Origin: an uncultured Rhizobium sp.
GTDB taxonomy: Bacteria; Pseudomonadota; Alphaproteobacteria; Rhizobiales; Rhizobiaceae
Assembly (NCBI GenBank): GCA_945952045.1
Contig: CAMFHE010000031.1
Coordinates: 1-60,411 of the forward strand
Reading direction: 5' to 3'
Length of the DNA: 60,411 nucleotides
The notes under the pieces were generated by a model. That model searched no databases. It saw nothing but the letters and a program-made list of their open reading frames with translations, and had not been told where the DNA came from. Position 1 is the first letter of the stretch. Each line of letters begins with the position of its first letter. The translations under genes were made by a program, and so were the position numbers. This document shows positions 46,172 to 56,313 of this stretch, piece after piece.

Positions 46172-46815
46172 GGCGCCGTTCCCCGGGCGAAGATGGCGAT
46201 GCATCGTTTCAGGTGCTGACGCCGGATATCCGGCGTCATCCAGTCGCGCCCCTTCGGCCCTGGCCCACCGCGTGCGCCAAAAATCATGTCCATGAGAATG
46301 CGCGCGCCGCTCAAGGGATCGTCGATCTCGAGGCGGCCAAGGCTGTTCTGCAGGGTCAGCCATTCGGAAAGGTCGGTCAGCGAGCGCATCAGACCATCGC
46401 GATAGAGCACTTCGCCGATTTCGGGAAACCGGTCGACTTCCTGCATGACCATGTGGATGAAGGTCGCGCGCTTGCGCTCGGCCTCATCCGTGATGTCGAG
46501 CAGGAAGATGCGCTCCAGCGTTTCGGCGATCGGCAGACGCTCGTCGGCGGCGCGCGGCAGGTCGAGCATCATCTGCCGATGGGCGGCGACGGCGGCGACG
46601 AACAATTCCGCCTTGCTCGGAAAGAAGGCGTACAGCGTCTGCTTGGAGATGCGGCAACGAGCGGCGACCTCGTCCATGGTCGTGCCGGAATAACCGCGCT
46701 CGATGAAGTTTTCCAGCGCGGCCGTCGTTATCATGCCGCGCCGTTGGGCGTCCGGCATCGCCTTGCGACGGCCCGGCCGGCGCGCGACCGGCGGCTGTTT
46801 TTCATTCCCAGACAT
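46162..46815 (-). CDS. TetR/AcrR-family transcriptional regulator
   Basis: A 217-residue repressor: Arg-rich N terminus, then the HTH ALENFIERGYSGTTMDEVAA, RCRISKQTLYAFFPSKAELF, and a helical ligand domain of the AefR-like C-terminal type (FIHMVMQEVDRFPEIGEVLY, GLMRSLTDLSEWLTLQNSLG). No efflux pump or enzyme gene is divergent from it; the extensin-like gene lies 51 bases upstream on the same strand. Target and ligand unknown. Confidence 0.9.
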   Translation of the reverse strand: MSGNEKQPPVARRPGRRKAMPDAQRRGMITTAALENFIERGYSGTTMDEVAARCRISKQTLYAFFPSKAELFVAAVAAHRQMMLDLPRAADERLPIAETLERIFLLDITDEAERKRATFIHMVMQEVDRFPEIGEVLYRDGLMRSLTDLSEWLTLQNSLGRLEIDDPLSGARILMDMIFGARGGPGPKGRDWMTPDIRRQHLKRCIAIFARGTAPQT

Positions 46816-46866
46816 GGCATGTCCTTACCATGACGACCGCCTGCGGCAAGGCGAAAACGGCTCGTT

Positions 46867-47697
46867 TTACCGGCAGTAACGGTATCCGCCCTTGCGGGAG
46901 AGCACGTCGAGATGCAGGTGCTTTTCATGCGCGGCGTCGCTTTCCGGGTCGAGCACGGTGGTGAAATAGAGGCAGGCGGTTGCCGTCACGCTGCGCTGGA
47001 AGGCGCCGGACAGCGTCGCATCCTCGCGGCGCGGATGGATATCGACGCGCTCGCCGCCAGAGAGCGTGAAGGCGGAAACGTCGATGGCGTTGCCGCGCGC
47101 ATGCTCCGAAATCTTGGCTTTCTCGGCATTGTTGCGCAGCCGGCAAATATAGGCCGAGGCAGTTTCCAGGGTTTGCAGCGTTTTCTCAGGAAAGGCGGCC
47201 TTGGCGGCCGGAACGATAGCCTCCTGCGTCCAGCGCGACAGGGCGACGGCGGCCGGGCAGGTCATGGTCGCACCCGGCTGCAACTTGATGCCGCCCGCCA
47301 AACCCGAGACCGAAACCGGCTTGTCGATCCCACAGCCTTCGCCTTCGTCGATTCGCTTCTCTTCCTTGAACACGGTGCCAAGCGCCGTCAGTGCCGCCAC
47401 GCATTCTGCGTGATCCTCCGCGCTTTCCGGGGCGATGACCAGTTCTTCCTCCGGTGTCAGCACCGTGCCTTTCAAAGGGCCGGGTGCTTCCGTCTCCGCC
47501 CGGGGTGGCGCGGGCGGCCCCTGCATCTCGGGCTTCTCCATCGGCTGGGGTGCAGATTGCGGTTGCTGCTCCGTCGCCGCCTGCGGGGCGGGGCGCGTTG
47601 CGGGCAGCGGGCCGACCGGCGGCAGGTCTGCGGCAAGGCCCGGTGTCGCGGCCAGAATGGCGATAAAGGCGAGCGCCGACGCATGGCTGGATCTCAT
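46867..47697 (-). CDS. Exported extensin-like protein
   Basis: A 276-residue protein with a signal peptide (ends PGLAADLPP), a proline/glutamine-rich linker (about residues 30-75) and an Extensin-like C-terminal domain. The domain carries conserved cysteines (EDHAECVAAL, GEGCGIDKP, MTCPAAVAL, AYICRLRN, GGYRYCR) and the histidine motifs SEHARGNAIDVSAF and HEKHLHLDV, which resemble the metal site of VanY/DUF882-type peptidases. This suggests a periplasmic cell-wall role. AAAGGAGA precedes the ATG. It is divergent from the TonB receptor. Confidence 0.87.
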   Translation of the reverse strand: MRSSHASALAFIAILAATPGLAADLPPVGPLPATRPAPQAATEQQPQSAPQPMEKPEMQGPPAPPRAETEAPGPLKGTVLTPEEELVIAPESAEDHAECVAALTALGTVFKEEKRIDEGEGCGIDKPVSVSGLAGGIKLQPGATMTCPAAVALSRWTQEAIVPAAKAAFPEKTLQTLETASAYICRLRNNAEKAKISEHARGNAIDVSAFTLSGGERVDIHPRREDATLSGAFQRSVTATACLYFTTVLDPESDAAHEKHLHLDVLSRKGGYRYCR

Positions 47698-47794
47698 GCA
47701 ATCTCCTTTCCCTTCAGACGAGCAGGGAAAGGCGAAACGCATGTGAGGCGGGATTCGTTGCAGCCTTGCCACGCCGGTGCCCCGGATAGAGACA

Positions 47795-47836
47795 TGACTG
47801 ACATACTCATGTTTATTTATTTGACAGCCACACTCA
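47795..47836 (+). promoter_or_regulatory. Two IRO-box-like sites (RirA) and promoter of the TonB receptor gene
   Basis: TGA-N9-TCA occurs twice: TGACTGACATACTCA at 47795-47809 and TGACAGCCACACTCA at 47822-47836. This is the iron-responsive (IRO) box form bound by RirA in rhizobia. The second overlaps a consensus-like -35 (TTGACA 47821-47826), with a T-rich -10 region ending in TATGGG near 47844. Each box continues into ACTCATGTTT, making a 27-base direct repeat. Confidence 0.6.
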
Positions 47837-47963
47837 TGTTTTTTATGGGACAGAAACAAGGCGTCGTTTTTGTCGCCGGCATTCGATATTCACTCTACCC
47901 AGCCAGCCCGCGCCGATCACGCGCAACAGCCAGCCCGGTATTCCCAAGAAAAGGAATAGTTTC

Positions 47964-50195
47964 ATGGCTGTCCGGCATTCTCGGTCGGTTCTCTTGGCAT
48001 GCACGGCGATCGCCACCCTGCTTTCGGCTCCGGCTGTGTGGGCGCAGAGCGCCGAAACGGCGGCGGCCGATGCCACGCCCCTGAAAAAGATCGTCGTTTC
48101 CAAGGGCGCGCGCGCTCCCGGCGCCGTTGCCGAGACGCCGCTGGCGCAGGAAACCACGCAGGAAGAGATCGAGGACAAGCAGGTAACCAGCATCGAGGAT
48201 CTCGGTCGCAGCCTGCAGCCGGGTGTCAGCTATAACCGCAACACGGGCGCCGTGAACATCCGTGGTCTGGAAGGCAGCCGCGTGCTGACGACCGTCGACG
48301 GCATTCCGTTGTCGTATCTTTCGGATGCGACGCGCAGCGCCAGCGGTGGCGTCGATACGTTCGACTTCTCGTCGCTTTCTGCCGTCGATGTCGTTCGCGG
48401 TGCCGATTCCAGCCGTGCCGGCTCCGGTGCTCTCGGCGGCGTCTTCGCGCTGCGCACGCTCGAAGCCGACGACTTGATCGGTGAAGGCCGCGATTGGGGT
48501 GGCATTGCGAAATTCACCTATGACGGCTCCGACAAGAGCTTCAATCCGGCCGTTGCCGTTGCCAAGCGCTTCGAAAACACCTCCGTGCTGTTCCAGGGCA
48601 GCTACCGCAAGGGTCATGAGCGCGACAGCAAGGGTGACATCGACACCTACGGCCCGACGCGCAATGAGGCAAACCCGTCTGACTACAACCAGCATAACCT
48701 GCTGTTCAAGCTGCGCCAGAAGCTGGAAGGCGGCCACACGATCGGCGTGACGGCGGAAACCTTCCGCAAGGATCGCGATACGGATCTGCGCACCAGCCAG
48801 TCGCTGACCGGAAACTACCGCCCCGGCAATTACGACGGGCAGGAAGATGCCGACCGCGATCGCGTGTCGCTCGACTATCGTTACGAAGCGGAAAGCGCCG
48901 ACAGCCTGCTCGATTCGGTCGAGACCTCGCTCTACTGGCTCGACCAGACGCGCCTCACCGGCTACACCGGCTATCGCTCGACCTCGGTCATCGGCCCGAT
49001 CGGCCGCGCCAATACCTATGAGGAAAAGTCCTTCGGCCTGATCGGCTCGGCCAGCAAGGATTTCTCGACGGGCGCCTATAATCACCACCTGACCTTCGGC
49101 TGGGATCTGGCCCGCATCAGCTCCGAACAGTATTCGGCCGGCTACGACAATTGCGTCAAGCCTTACACCGGCGCGTTTGCGGCCTGTAACAACCTGCATA
49201 CCAACCAGGCGGACACGCCGAAGGTGGATTCGGGTCGAATCGGCCTGTTCGTCGATGACGAGATCGCATTTGGCAATACCGGCTGGTCGGCAACGCCGGG
49301 CGTTCGCTTCGACTGGATCAAGCACGATCCGCAGATGACCGACGCCTATGCCAACAACGCCACCAGGCCGGCCCTGCCGGATGGTTTCAGCGACACGGCC
49401 GTTTCGCCGAAGCTGCGTATGGCCTACAAGCCGTATGAGGGGCTGGAACTCTACGGCCAGTGGGCCATGGGCTTCCGCGCGCCGACGGCGGGTGAACTCT
49501 ATGCCGCCTTCGGTGCGCCGGGCACCTATCTGCGTGTCGGCAATCCGGCGCTCGAATCCGAAACCAGCAACGGTTTCGAACTCGGCGCCAATATCGGCGA
49601 CGACGATTTCGGCGGCCGCGTCAACCTGTTCTACAACCGCTACAAGAACTTCATCGACACCAGGGCGCTGACGGCGGCGGAAGCGGCTGCCAACGGCTAT
49701 GTCCTCTCGCAATACCCGCAGGGCGGCATCACGCAGAACATCAACCTCGACCGCGCCCGCATCTTCGGCGTCGAGCTTGGCGCTCACAAGCGCTTCGAAA
49801 ACGGCTTCAGCGTCCGCGCCGCGCTTGCTTATGCCAACGGCAAGGACATGGATACGGGCAACTTCATCCAGTCCGTCGCGCCGCTCAAGGGCGTGCTGGG
49901 TCTCGCCTACGATACCGAGAACTGGGGCGTCGGCATCGACTGGATCACCTCGGCCGCCGGCCGTGGCGAATCCACCTCGACCTACTTCAAGACACCCGGC
50001 TATGGCATTGTCGACCTGACTGCCTGGTATGAACCGGAGCAGGTCAAGGGCTTGAAGATCAATGCCGGCGTCTACAACGTTTTCGACAAGACCTATTACG
50101 ACTACGCCAATGCCCGCACCGGCCGCACCCAGCCGGAGGACTATTATTCGGAAGCCGGTCGTTACTTCAAGATCTCGCTGACCCAGCGCTTTTAA
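47964..50195 (+). CDS. TonB-dependent receptor, heme/hemoglobin type
   Basis: A 743-residue outer-membrane receptor: signal peptide (1-27, ends VWAQS), plug domain (about 40-160, with AVNIRGLEGSRVLTTVDGIP and VDVVRGADSSRAGSGALGG), and a 22-strand barrel. The FRAP and NPNL motifs of heme receptors appear as FRAPTAGELYAAFG and VGNPALESETSNGFELG; the protein ends in Phe (SLTQRF). It resembles rhizobial ShmR/HmuR. No hmu transport genes, tonB or hmuP are adjacent. Likely repressed by iron through RirA at the boxes upstream. Confidence 0.92.
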   Translation: MAVRHSRSVLLACTAIATLLSAPAVWAQSAETAAADATPLKKIVVSKGARAPGAVAETPLAQETTQEEIEDKQVTSIEDLGRSLQPGVSYNRNTGAVNIRGLEGSRVLTTVDGIPLSYLSDATRSASGGVDTFDFSSLSAVDVVRGADSSRAGSGALGGVFALRTLEADDLIGEGRDWGGIAKFTYDGSDKSFNPAVAVAKRFENTSVLFQGSYRKGHERDSKGDIDTYGPTRNEANPSDYNQHNLLFKLRQKLEGGHTIGVTAETFRKDRDTDLRTSQSLTGNYRPGNYDGQEDADRDRVSLDYRYEAESADSLLDSVETSLYWLDQTRLTGYTGYRSTSVIGPIGRANTYEEKSFGLIGSASKDFSTGAYNHHLTFGWDLARISSEQYSAGYDNCVKPYTGAFAACNNLHTNQADTPKVDSGRIGLFVDDEIAFGNTGWSATPGVRFDWIKHDPQMTDAYANNATRPALPDGFSDTAVSPKLRMAYKPYEGLELYGQWAMGFRAPTAGELYAAFGAPGTYLRVGNPALESETSNGFELGANIGDDDFGGRVNLFYNRYKNFIDTRALTAAEAAANGYVLSQYPQGGITQNINLDRARIFGVELGAHKRFENGFSVRAALAYANGKDMDTGNFIQSVAPLKGVLGLAYDTENWGVGIDWITSAAGRGESTSTYFKTPGYGIVDLTAWYEPEQVKGLKINAGVYNVFDKTYYDYANARTGRTQPEDYYSEAGRYFKISLTQRF

Positions 50196-50242
50196 GCAAC
50201 CCTAGCAAAACTGCGCAGCGGTTTTGCGTTCGGAGTTGCGTC

Positions 50243-50272
50243 GCGCTTCCAGTCCCTGCGGGAGCGCTTTTT
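50243..50272 (+). terminator. Rho-independent terminator of the TonB receptor gene
   Basis: Stem GCGCTTCC/GGGAGCGC (50243-50250 with 50260-50267, one G-U pair) and a T5 run. A second hairpin (50205-50227, GCAAAAC/GTTTTGC) lies just after the stop but has no T tract. Confidence 0.65.
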
Positions 50273-50313
50273 GCGGGCGGTGCGTATAGCGCCGCCCGCG
50301 CCGCAATCGGCTC

Positions 50314-50342
50314 TTGCGCTGCGGCAAAGTTCGGTCTAACAG
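50314..50342 (+). promoter_or_regulatory. Promoter of trpL-trpE(G)
   Basis: TTGCGC (50314-50319), 17-base spacer, TAACAG (50337-50342). The predicted transcription start is at about 50349-50351, on the trpL start codon itself, so the leader would be translated without a 5' untranslated region. Confidence 0.55.
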
Positions 50343-50350
50343 TTTTGCCC

Positions 50351-50395
50351 ATGATGAAGTCTTTGAACATTGCGAACTGGTGGTGGGCACGCTAA
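50351..50395 (+). CDS. trpL: trp operon leader peptide
   Basis: A 14-codon frame, [14 protein letters not shown], with three consecutive Trp codons (50378-50386) before the stop. It matches the rhizobial TrpL leader, which ends in WWWAR, and is followed by attenuator pairings. It senses charged tRNA-Trp through ribosome stalling. In Sinorhizobium the released leader RNA and peptide act in trans; whether they do here is unknown. The predicted transcript starts at or next to the ATG. Confidence 0.9.
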   Translation: MMKSLNIANWWWAR

Positions 50396-50465
50396 AGGCG
50401 GCCTTGACCAGTCATGTCCAGAAGACAGACGAAAAGCCGCCCGCAACCCGAGGCGGCTTTGTTGT
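50376..50465 (+). promoter_or_regulatory. trp transcription attenuator
   Basis: Mutually exclusive pairings: ACTGGT (50376-50381, in the Trp codons) with ACCAGT (50407-50412); GGCGGC (50397-50402) with GCCGCC (50436-50441) as antiterminator; and terminator stem AAAGCCGCC/GGCGGCTTT (50433-50441 with 50452-50460) followed by GTTGT. A ribosome stalled at Trp codons would favour the antiterminator. Confidence 0.85.
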
Positions 50466-50511
50466 ATCTGGCCACCTCGCATCCGGGCCTCGAAGAGGGA
50501 AGAGAGAGACG

Positions 50512-52701
50512 ATGGCAACGATCATCCGGGATGACGGAGCGGAGATTTACGAAACCAAGGGCGGCGTCACCGTCACCCGTCAGCGGCGCGAGACGCCCTA
50601 TGCCGATGCGGTGTCGAGTTATGTCGACCGGCTCGATGAACGCCGCGGCGCCGTCTTCTCCTCCAATTACGAATATCCGGGCCGCTATACCCGCTGGGAT
50701 ACCGCCGTCATCGATCCGCCCTTGGGCATTTCCTCTTTCGGCCGCTCCGTCTGGATCGAGGCCTATAACGGCCGTGGCGAGGTGCTGCTCGGCTTCATCG
50801 CCGACAGGCTGGCGACCGTTGCCGAACTGACGCTGGGCGAGCGTTCCGCAAGCCGGCTCGACCTCACCGTCAACCAGCCGGATCGTGTGTTCACCGAGGA
50901 AGAGCGCTCGAAGATGCCGACCGTCTTCACCGTGCTGCGCGCGGTGACCGACCTGTTCTTCTCGCAGGCCGATGCTAGCCTCGGCCTTTACGGCGCCTTC
51001 GGCTACGACCTCGCCTTCCAGTTCGACGCCATCGACCTGAAGCTCAAGCGTCCCGCCGACCAGCGCGACATGGTGCTTTACCTGCCGGACGAGATCCTCG
51101 TCGTCGACAATTATGCCGCCAAGGCCTGGATCGACCGCTACGATTTCGAGAAGGGCGGCGTCACCACCGCCGACCGTGACGGCGATATCGCCCCCGATCC
51201 CTTCCGCGCCACCGACACCATCCCGCCGCGCGGCGATCATCACCCCGGCGAATATGCGGCGCTGGTGACCAAGGCCAAGGAAAGTTTCCGTCGCGGCGAC
51301 CTGTTCGAGGTGGTGCCGGGGCAAAAATTCATGGAGCGCTGCGACAGCAAGCCGTCTGCGATCTCCAAGCGGCTGAAGGCGATCAACCCGTCGCCCTATT
51401 CCTTCTTCATCAATCTCGGAAACCAGGAATATCTGGTCGGCGCCTCGCCGGAAATGTTCGTGCGCGTTTCGGGCCGGCGCATCGAGACCTGCCCGATTTC
51501 CGGCACGATCAAGCGCGGCGACGATCCGATCGCCGATTCCGAGCAGATCCTGAAACTGCTGAACTCCAAGAAGGACGAGTCGGAGCTGACCATGTGCTCC
51601 GACGTCGATCGCAACGACAAGAGCCGCGTTTGCGAGCCGGGTTCGGTCAAGGTGATCGGCCGCCGGCAGATCGAGATGTATTCGCGCCTGATCCACACGG
51701 TCGATCACATAGAAGGTCGTTTGCGCGCCGACATGGACGCCTTCGACGGCTTTTTGAGCCATGCATGGGCCGTCACCGTCACCGGTGCGCCGAAACTGTG
51801 GGCGATGCGCTTCATCGAGGCGCATGAAAAGAGCCCGCGCGCCTGGTATGGCGGCGCCATCGGCATGGTCGGCTTCAATGGCGACATGAACACCGGCCTG
51901 ACGCTGCGCACCGTGCGCATCAAGGACGGCATCGCCGAGGTTCGCGCTGGCGCGACGCTGCTCAACGACAGCGACCCGCATGAGGAAGAAGCAGAAACCG
52001 AACTGAAGGCCTCCGCCATGATCGCCGCTATCCGCGACGCCAAGATCGGCAACAGCGCCAAAGCCTCGCGCGACGTCGCGAGCGTCGGCAAGGGCGTCAA
52101 TATCCTGCTGGTCGACCACGAAGACAGTTTCGTGCACACGCTCGCCAATTATTTCCGCCAGACAGGCGCGACCGTCTCGACCGTGCGCACACCGGTGGCG
52201 GAAGAAATTTTCGACCGGATCGATCCCGATCTCGTCGTGCTGTCGCCGGGGCCGGGCAATCCGAAGGATTTCGACTGCAAGGCGACGATCAAGAAGGCGC
52301 GGGCCCGCAACCTGCCGGTCTTCGGCGTTTGCCTCGGCCTGCAGGCGATTGCAGAAGCCTATGGCGGCGAATTGCGCCATCTGGCGGTGCCGATGCATGG
52401 CAAGCCCTCGCGCATCCGCGTGCTGGAGCCGGGCATCGTCTTCTCGGGCCTCGGCAAGGAAGTGACGGTCGGCCGCTACCACTCGATCTTCGCCGATCCG
52501 TCGAGCCTGCCGGCCGATTTCATGATTACGGCGGAAAGCGAAGACGGCACGATCATGGGCATCGAGCATGTGCGCGAGCCGATCGCGGCGGTGCAGTTCC
52601 ACCCGGAATCGATCATGACGCTCGGCGGCGATGCCGGCATGCGCATGATCGAGAATGTGGTGGCGCATCTGTCGCGCAAGGCCAAGACGAAGGCGGCCTG
52701 A
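50512..52701 (+). CDS. trpE(G): Anthranilate synthase, fused TrpE-TrpG
   Basis: A 729-residue fusion that makes anthranilate from chorismate and glutamine, the first step of tryptophan synthesis. The TrpE part (to about 515) has [40 protein letters not shown], and [20 protein letters not shown]. The TrpG amidotransferase (about 530-729) has [14 protein letters not shown], catalytic Cys in [17 protein letters not shown] and His in [14 protein letters not shown]. The fusion is typical of Rhizobiaceae. The start at 50512 follows AGAGAGAG. Expression is controlled by the trpL attenuator. Confidence 0.97.
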   Translation: MATIIRDDGAEIYETKGGVTVTRQRRETPYADAVSSYVDRLDERRGAVFSSNYEYPGRYTRWDTAVIDPPLGISSFGRSVWIEAYNGRGEVLLGFIADRLATVAELTLGERSASRLDLTVNQPDRVFTEEERSKMPTVFTVLRAVTDLFFSQADASLGLYGAFGYDLAFQFDAIDLKLKRPADQRDMVLYLPDEILVVDNYAAKAWIDRYDFEKGGVTTADRDGDIAPDPFRATDTIPPRGDHHPGEYAALVTKAKESFRRGDLFEVVPGQKFMERCDSKPSAISKRLKAINPSPYSFFINLGNQEYLVGASPEMFVRVSGRRIETCPISGTIKRGDDPIADSEQILKLLNSKKDESELTMCSDVDRNDKSRVCEPGSVKVIGRRQIEMYSRLIHTVDHIEGRLRADMDAFDGFLSHAWAVTVTGAPKLWAMRFIEAHEKSPRAWYGGAIGMVGFNGDMNTGLTLRTVRIKDGIAEVRAGATLLNDSDPHEEEAETELKASAMIAAIRDAKIGNSAKASRDVASVGKGVNILLVDHEDSFVHTLANYFRQTGATVSTVRTPVAEEIFDRIDPDLVVLSPGPGNPKDFDCKATIKKARARNLPVFGVCLGLQAIAEAYGGELRHLAVPMHGKPSRIRVLEPGIVFSGLGKEVTVGRYHSIFADPSSLPADFMITAESEDGTIMGIEHVREPIAAVQFHPESIMTLGGDAGMRMIENVVAHLSRKAKTKAA

Positions 52702-52827
52702 GATAGCGCGCAGGCGCGGCTCAAGCGTTCACGCAACGGTCGCAAAAACATCATTTGCCTTCGGGGCGGAGACGCTTTAAACCAGCGTCAACCGGTCACC
52801 GAAAAGACCGCCAGGAGAAACGGAAAG

Positions 52828-52863
52828 ACCCGCTTTGGCCCGAACCGGCTGGCGGGTTTTTTT
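52828..52863 (+). terminator. Rho-independent terminator of trpE(G)
   Basis: Stem ACCCGC/GCGGGT (52828-52833 and 52852-52857) with an inner region able to pair further, then a T7 run; 126 bases after the stop, at the 3' end of the convergent bluB gene. Confidence 0.75.
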
Positions 52864-52866
52864 GTT

Positions 52867-53772
<906 letters not shown>

Positions 53773-53790
53773 TCATAGGATCGGCAACGG

Positions 53791-53825
53791 AACCGTGCCG
53801 GCGAAACTTCGCCTGCACGGTTTTG
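53791..53825 (+). terminator. Orphan terminator-like hairpin upstream of the CDF gene
   Basis: Stem AACCGTGC/GCACGGTT (53791-53798 and 53815-53822) with inner GGCG/CGCC pairs, followed by TTTTG. No plus-strand gene lies between the trpE(G) terminator and this site, so it may end a small RNA or act as an attenuator before the exporter gene. Confidence 0.5.
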
Positions 53826-53846
53826 CCGTTCTAGGGCCATTAAAAC

Positions 53847-53861
53847 TGCAAATCATTCGCA
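53847..53861. promoter_or_regulatory. Mur/Fur-like operator before the CDF exporter gene
   Basis: TGCAAATCATTCGCA, a 7-1-7 dyad of the form TGC-N-AAT-N-ATT-N-GCA, 18 bases before the exporter start. This is the alphaproteobacterial Fur/Mur box form; Mur is the manganese-responsive member in rhizobia. Confidence 0.5.
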
Positions 53862-53879
53862 TCCGCACGAGGGAACGAT

Positions 53880-54800
53880 ATGACGGAAGAAGGCAACATC
53901 ATCGTCAGGCGACTGGCTTTCTGGGGCATTCCCCTGTCTTTCGGGGTCATGGGTTTGAAACTGGTCGCCTGGTGGGTGACCGGTTCGGTCGCGCTGCTTT
54001 CGGACGGTCTGGAATCGACCGTCAACGTTGTGGCGGCCTTCATCGCATTTTTCGTCATCCGCTATGCGCAGAAGCCGGCGGATGACGATCACCCGTTCGG
54101 CCACCACAAGGCGGAATATCTCTCCGCGGTTATCGAAGGCGTGCTGATCGTCGTGGCGGCGCTGATGATCGCCCGCGAGGCGGTTATGGCGCTTGCCGAA
54201 CCGACATTGCCGCAAGCGCCCGCACTTGGCCTCGGCATCAACATGGCCGCCGCCGCCATCAACGCGATCTGGGCCTATACGCTGATCCGCGTCGGGCGCA
54301 AATACCGCTCGCCTGCGCTGGTCGCCGATGGTCAGCACATCAATTCCGACGTCGTCACCTCGGTCGGGGTCTTCATTGGCCTGATCCTGGCGCTGGTGAC
54401 CGGTTATGCGATCCTCGATCCGGTGCTTGCGATCCTGGTCTCGATCAACATCCTCTTCCAGGGCTGGAAGGTGATCTCGCATTCGATCGACGGGCTGATG
54501 GACAAGGCCGTCGATCTGGACGAGGAAAAGGATATCAAGGCGGCGATTGCCGCCCATGCCGGCGGCGCGCTCGGCGTGCACGATCTCAAGACGCGGCAGG
54601 CTGGCGCGGCAACCTTCGTCGCCTTCGATCTGGTGGTTCCGGGTTCGATGCCGGTCGGCGAGGCGCATGACATTTGCGATCGCCTTGAAGACGCCATCAA
54701 GGCGGCGCATCCGGGCGCACGCGTGGTGATCCATGTCGAGCCGGAAAGCGAAAAGGCGCACGGCGTAAAGGTCAAGGTCAAAGGAGCTGTGGCGCAATGA
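53880..54800 (+). CDS. Cation diffusion facilitator (CDF) metal exporter
   Basis: A 306-residue six-helix CDF transporter with a cytoplasmic C-terminal domain, exporting a divalent metal in exchange for protons. Family motifs are [20 protein letters not shown] in helix 2, [20 protein letters not shown], and [20 protein letters not shown] in helix 5 (H-x-x-x-D). The metal could be Mn, Zn, Fe or Co; the Mur/Fur-like box upstream makes Mn or Fe attractive, but the H-x-x-x-D site is also common in zinc exporters. The stop overlaps the queF start. Confidence 0.93.
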   Translation: MTEEGNIIVRRLAFWGIPLSFGVMGLKLVAWWVTGSVALLSDGLESTVNVVAAFIAFFVIRYAQKPADDDHPFGHHKAEYLSAVIEGVLIVVAALMIAREAVMALAEPTLPQAPALGLGINMAAAAINAIWAYTLIRVGRKYRSPALVADGQHINSDVVTSVGVFIGLILALVTGYAILDPVLAILVSINILFQGWKVISHSIDGLMDKAVDLDEEKDIKAAIAAHAGGALGVHDLKTRQAGAATFVAFDLVVPGSMPVGEAHDICDRLEDAIKAAHPGARVVIHVEPESEKAHGVKVKVKGAVAQ

Positions 54801-55261
54801 CGAAAACGGATGTTTCAGGTCTGTCGATGCTGGGCGCGAAGGTGGATAGTCCCGTATCGCCCGAGGAGGCGGTGCTGGAAAGGGTGCCCTCCGGCAACAG
54901 GGGCACGAATTACGTGGTGCGCTTCACCGCCCCGGAATTCACCTCGCTCTGCCCGATGACCGGCCAGCCGGATTTCGCCCATATCGTCATCGATTACATT
55001 CCCGACGAATGGCTGGTGGAGTCTAAATCGCTGAAGCTGTTCCTGCATTCCTTCCGCAATCACGGCGCTTTCCATGAGGATTGCAGCCTCGATATCGCCA
55101 AGCGGCTGGTCGATCTGTTGAACCCCGTCTGGCTGCGCATCGGCGCTTACTGGTATCCGCGCGGCGGCATTCCCATCGACGTCTTCTGGCAGACGGGCGC
55201 GCCGCCGGAAGGCATATGGCTGCCCGACCAGGGCGTCGCTCCCTATCGCGGACGCGGCTGA
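54797..55261 (+). CDS. queF: NADPH-dependent 7-cyano-7-deazaguanine reductase
   Basis: A 154-residue single-domain (type I) QueF that reduces preQ0 to preQ1 in queuosine synthesis. The catalytic Cys is in [14 protein letters not shown]; the NADPH motif is [20 protein letters not shown], and the substrate Glu/His are in HEDCSLDI. Its start overlaps the CDF exporter stop (ATGA, 54797-54800), so they form one operon although no functional link is known. Confidence 0.95.
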   Translation: MTKTDVSGLSMLGAKVDSPVSPEEAVLERVPSGNRGTNYVVRFTAPEFTSLCPMTGQPDFAHIVIDYIPDEWLVESKSLKLFLHSFRNHGAFHEDCSLDIAKRLVDLLNPVWLRIGAYWYPRGGIPIDVFWQTGAPPEGIWLPDQGVAPYRGRG

Positions 55262-55272
55262 TCTCAACGAAA

Positions 55273-55312
55273 AGAGGCGCGAAACGGCCGTTTCGCGCCT
55301 CTCTCTCTTTTA
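55273..55312. terminator. Bidirectional terminator between queF and the DUF2076 gene
   Basis: A perfect 30-base palindrome at 55273-55302 (half site AGAGGCGCGAAACGG), followed on the plus strand by CTCTCTTTT and on the minus strand by TTTTCGTT, located between two convergent genes. Confidence 0.85.
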
Positions 55313-55316
55313 TGTC

Positions 55317-56102
55317 TCAGGCGTAATTGCTGTCGTCGCTGTCATCGATCGGCGTGTCGTCAAAGCCGGGATCGGTGTCGGCATCGGCTACCTGGCGGCT
55401 GTTGTCGTCCATGTAGTAGTTGTTGACGACGGTTTCCTCGACCTGCGGCTGGCCGGTGGCGCCCATGCCAAAGGGCGAGGCGAGACCCAGACCGCTCATA
55501 TGGGAGCCGAAGGCGCCGCGTAGCGTATCGGCGAGCAGCATGCCGCCGGCAACGCCTGCGGCGGCGCCCAGCGCACCTTTCAGAAAGCTGCCGCCGCCGG
55601 AGGATGCCTGGCCCCATGGGCCGGCAGCGGGCGCGGCCATGCGCGGATCGTATTGCGGCTGCTGCTGACCCCAGGGACCGGGGCGCTGCGGCGGGGCATT
55701 GCGGTCATAATCGTCATAGAGCCGGCCCTGACGAGAATCGCGGTCGACGGTCTGGGCAAAGGCATCGCCGGCATGTTGCTGCTGCTGGCGCGGCTGTTCC
55801 GGCCCACGGCCGAAGATCGAGCCGAGGCCGCCGAGGAAACCGCCGCTTTCGGCGGGCGCGGGGCTGTCATGGGCCTGCTGAAGGTGCGCGACCTGATCTT
55901 CCAGCTCGCGAATGCGGGCGGAAGCGGCCTCGAGACCCTTCTCCTGCAGGATCACGGCCTGCGCCAGAAGATAGGGCGCATAGGGCTGCTCGCGCACGGA
56001 GGTATCGATGAGACTTTCGGCGTCGCGGTCGCGCGGGGCATTGGCGGCGGCGCGGGTGCGGTCGAAAAGGGATGACAGCAATTGGCGTTCTTCGGGTGAC
56101 AT
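55317..56102 (-). CDS. DUF2076-family protein
   Basis: A 261-residue protein of DUF2076: conserved N-terminal helical part (MSPEERQLLSSLFDRTRAAA, QPYAPYLLAQAVILQEKGLE) with coiled coil to about residue 80, a Gln/Pro-rich middle, a Gly/Ala-rich hydrophobic stretch (FLKGALGAAAGVAGGMLLAD) and an acidic tail ending DDSDDSNYA. Probably envelope-associated; function unknown. It ends at the bidirectional terminator shared with queF. Confidence 0.88.
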   Translation of the reverse strand: MSPEERQLLSSLFDRTRAAANAPRDRDAESLIDTSVREQPYAPYLLAQAVILQEKGLEAASARIRELEDQVAHLQQAHDSPAPAESGGFLGGLGSIFGRGPEQPRQQQQHAGDAFAQTVDRDSRQGRLYDDYDRNAPPQRPGPWGQQQPQYDPRMAAPAAGPWGQASSGGGSFLKGALGAAAGVAGGMLLADTLRGAFGSHMSGLGLASPFGMGATGQPQVEETVVNNYYMDDNSRQVADADTDPGFDDTPIDDSDDSNYA

Positions 56103-56313
56103 GGCGACCTCCTTGGTCCTGTTCGATCACCGATGAAAAGGATTTAGGCAGCAACTGTGGCAAATGCAGCGGCGGGCAAAATTACATTTCGGTAAGGCTG
56201 CGCGACGCCGCCCGGCCTGTTGCGCCGATCTTGCCTTGTCTTTTTTCCGCATTGTTTTACGAGGGAGGAAGCACTATTTGCGGAACACGAGAAAAATTGG
56301 TGGAGACGTACGC

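Noticed and set aside
50392..52668. A 758-codon open frame on the minus strand opposite trpE(G)
   Set aside because: Same reason: antisense to a conserved gene, composition typical of complement-strand frames (Arg/His/Asp rich), no domain.
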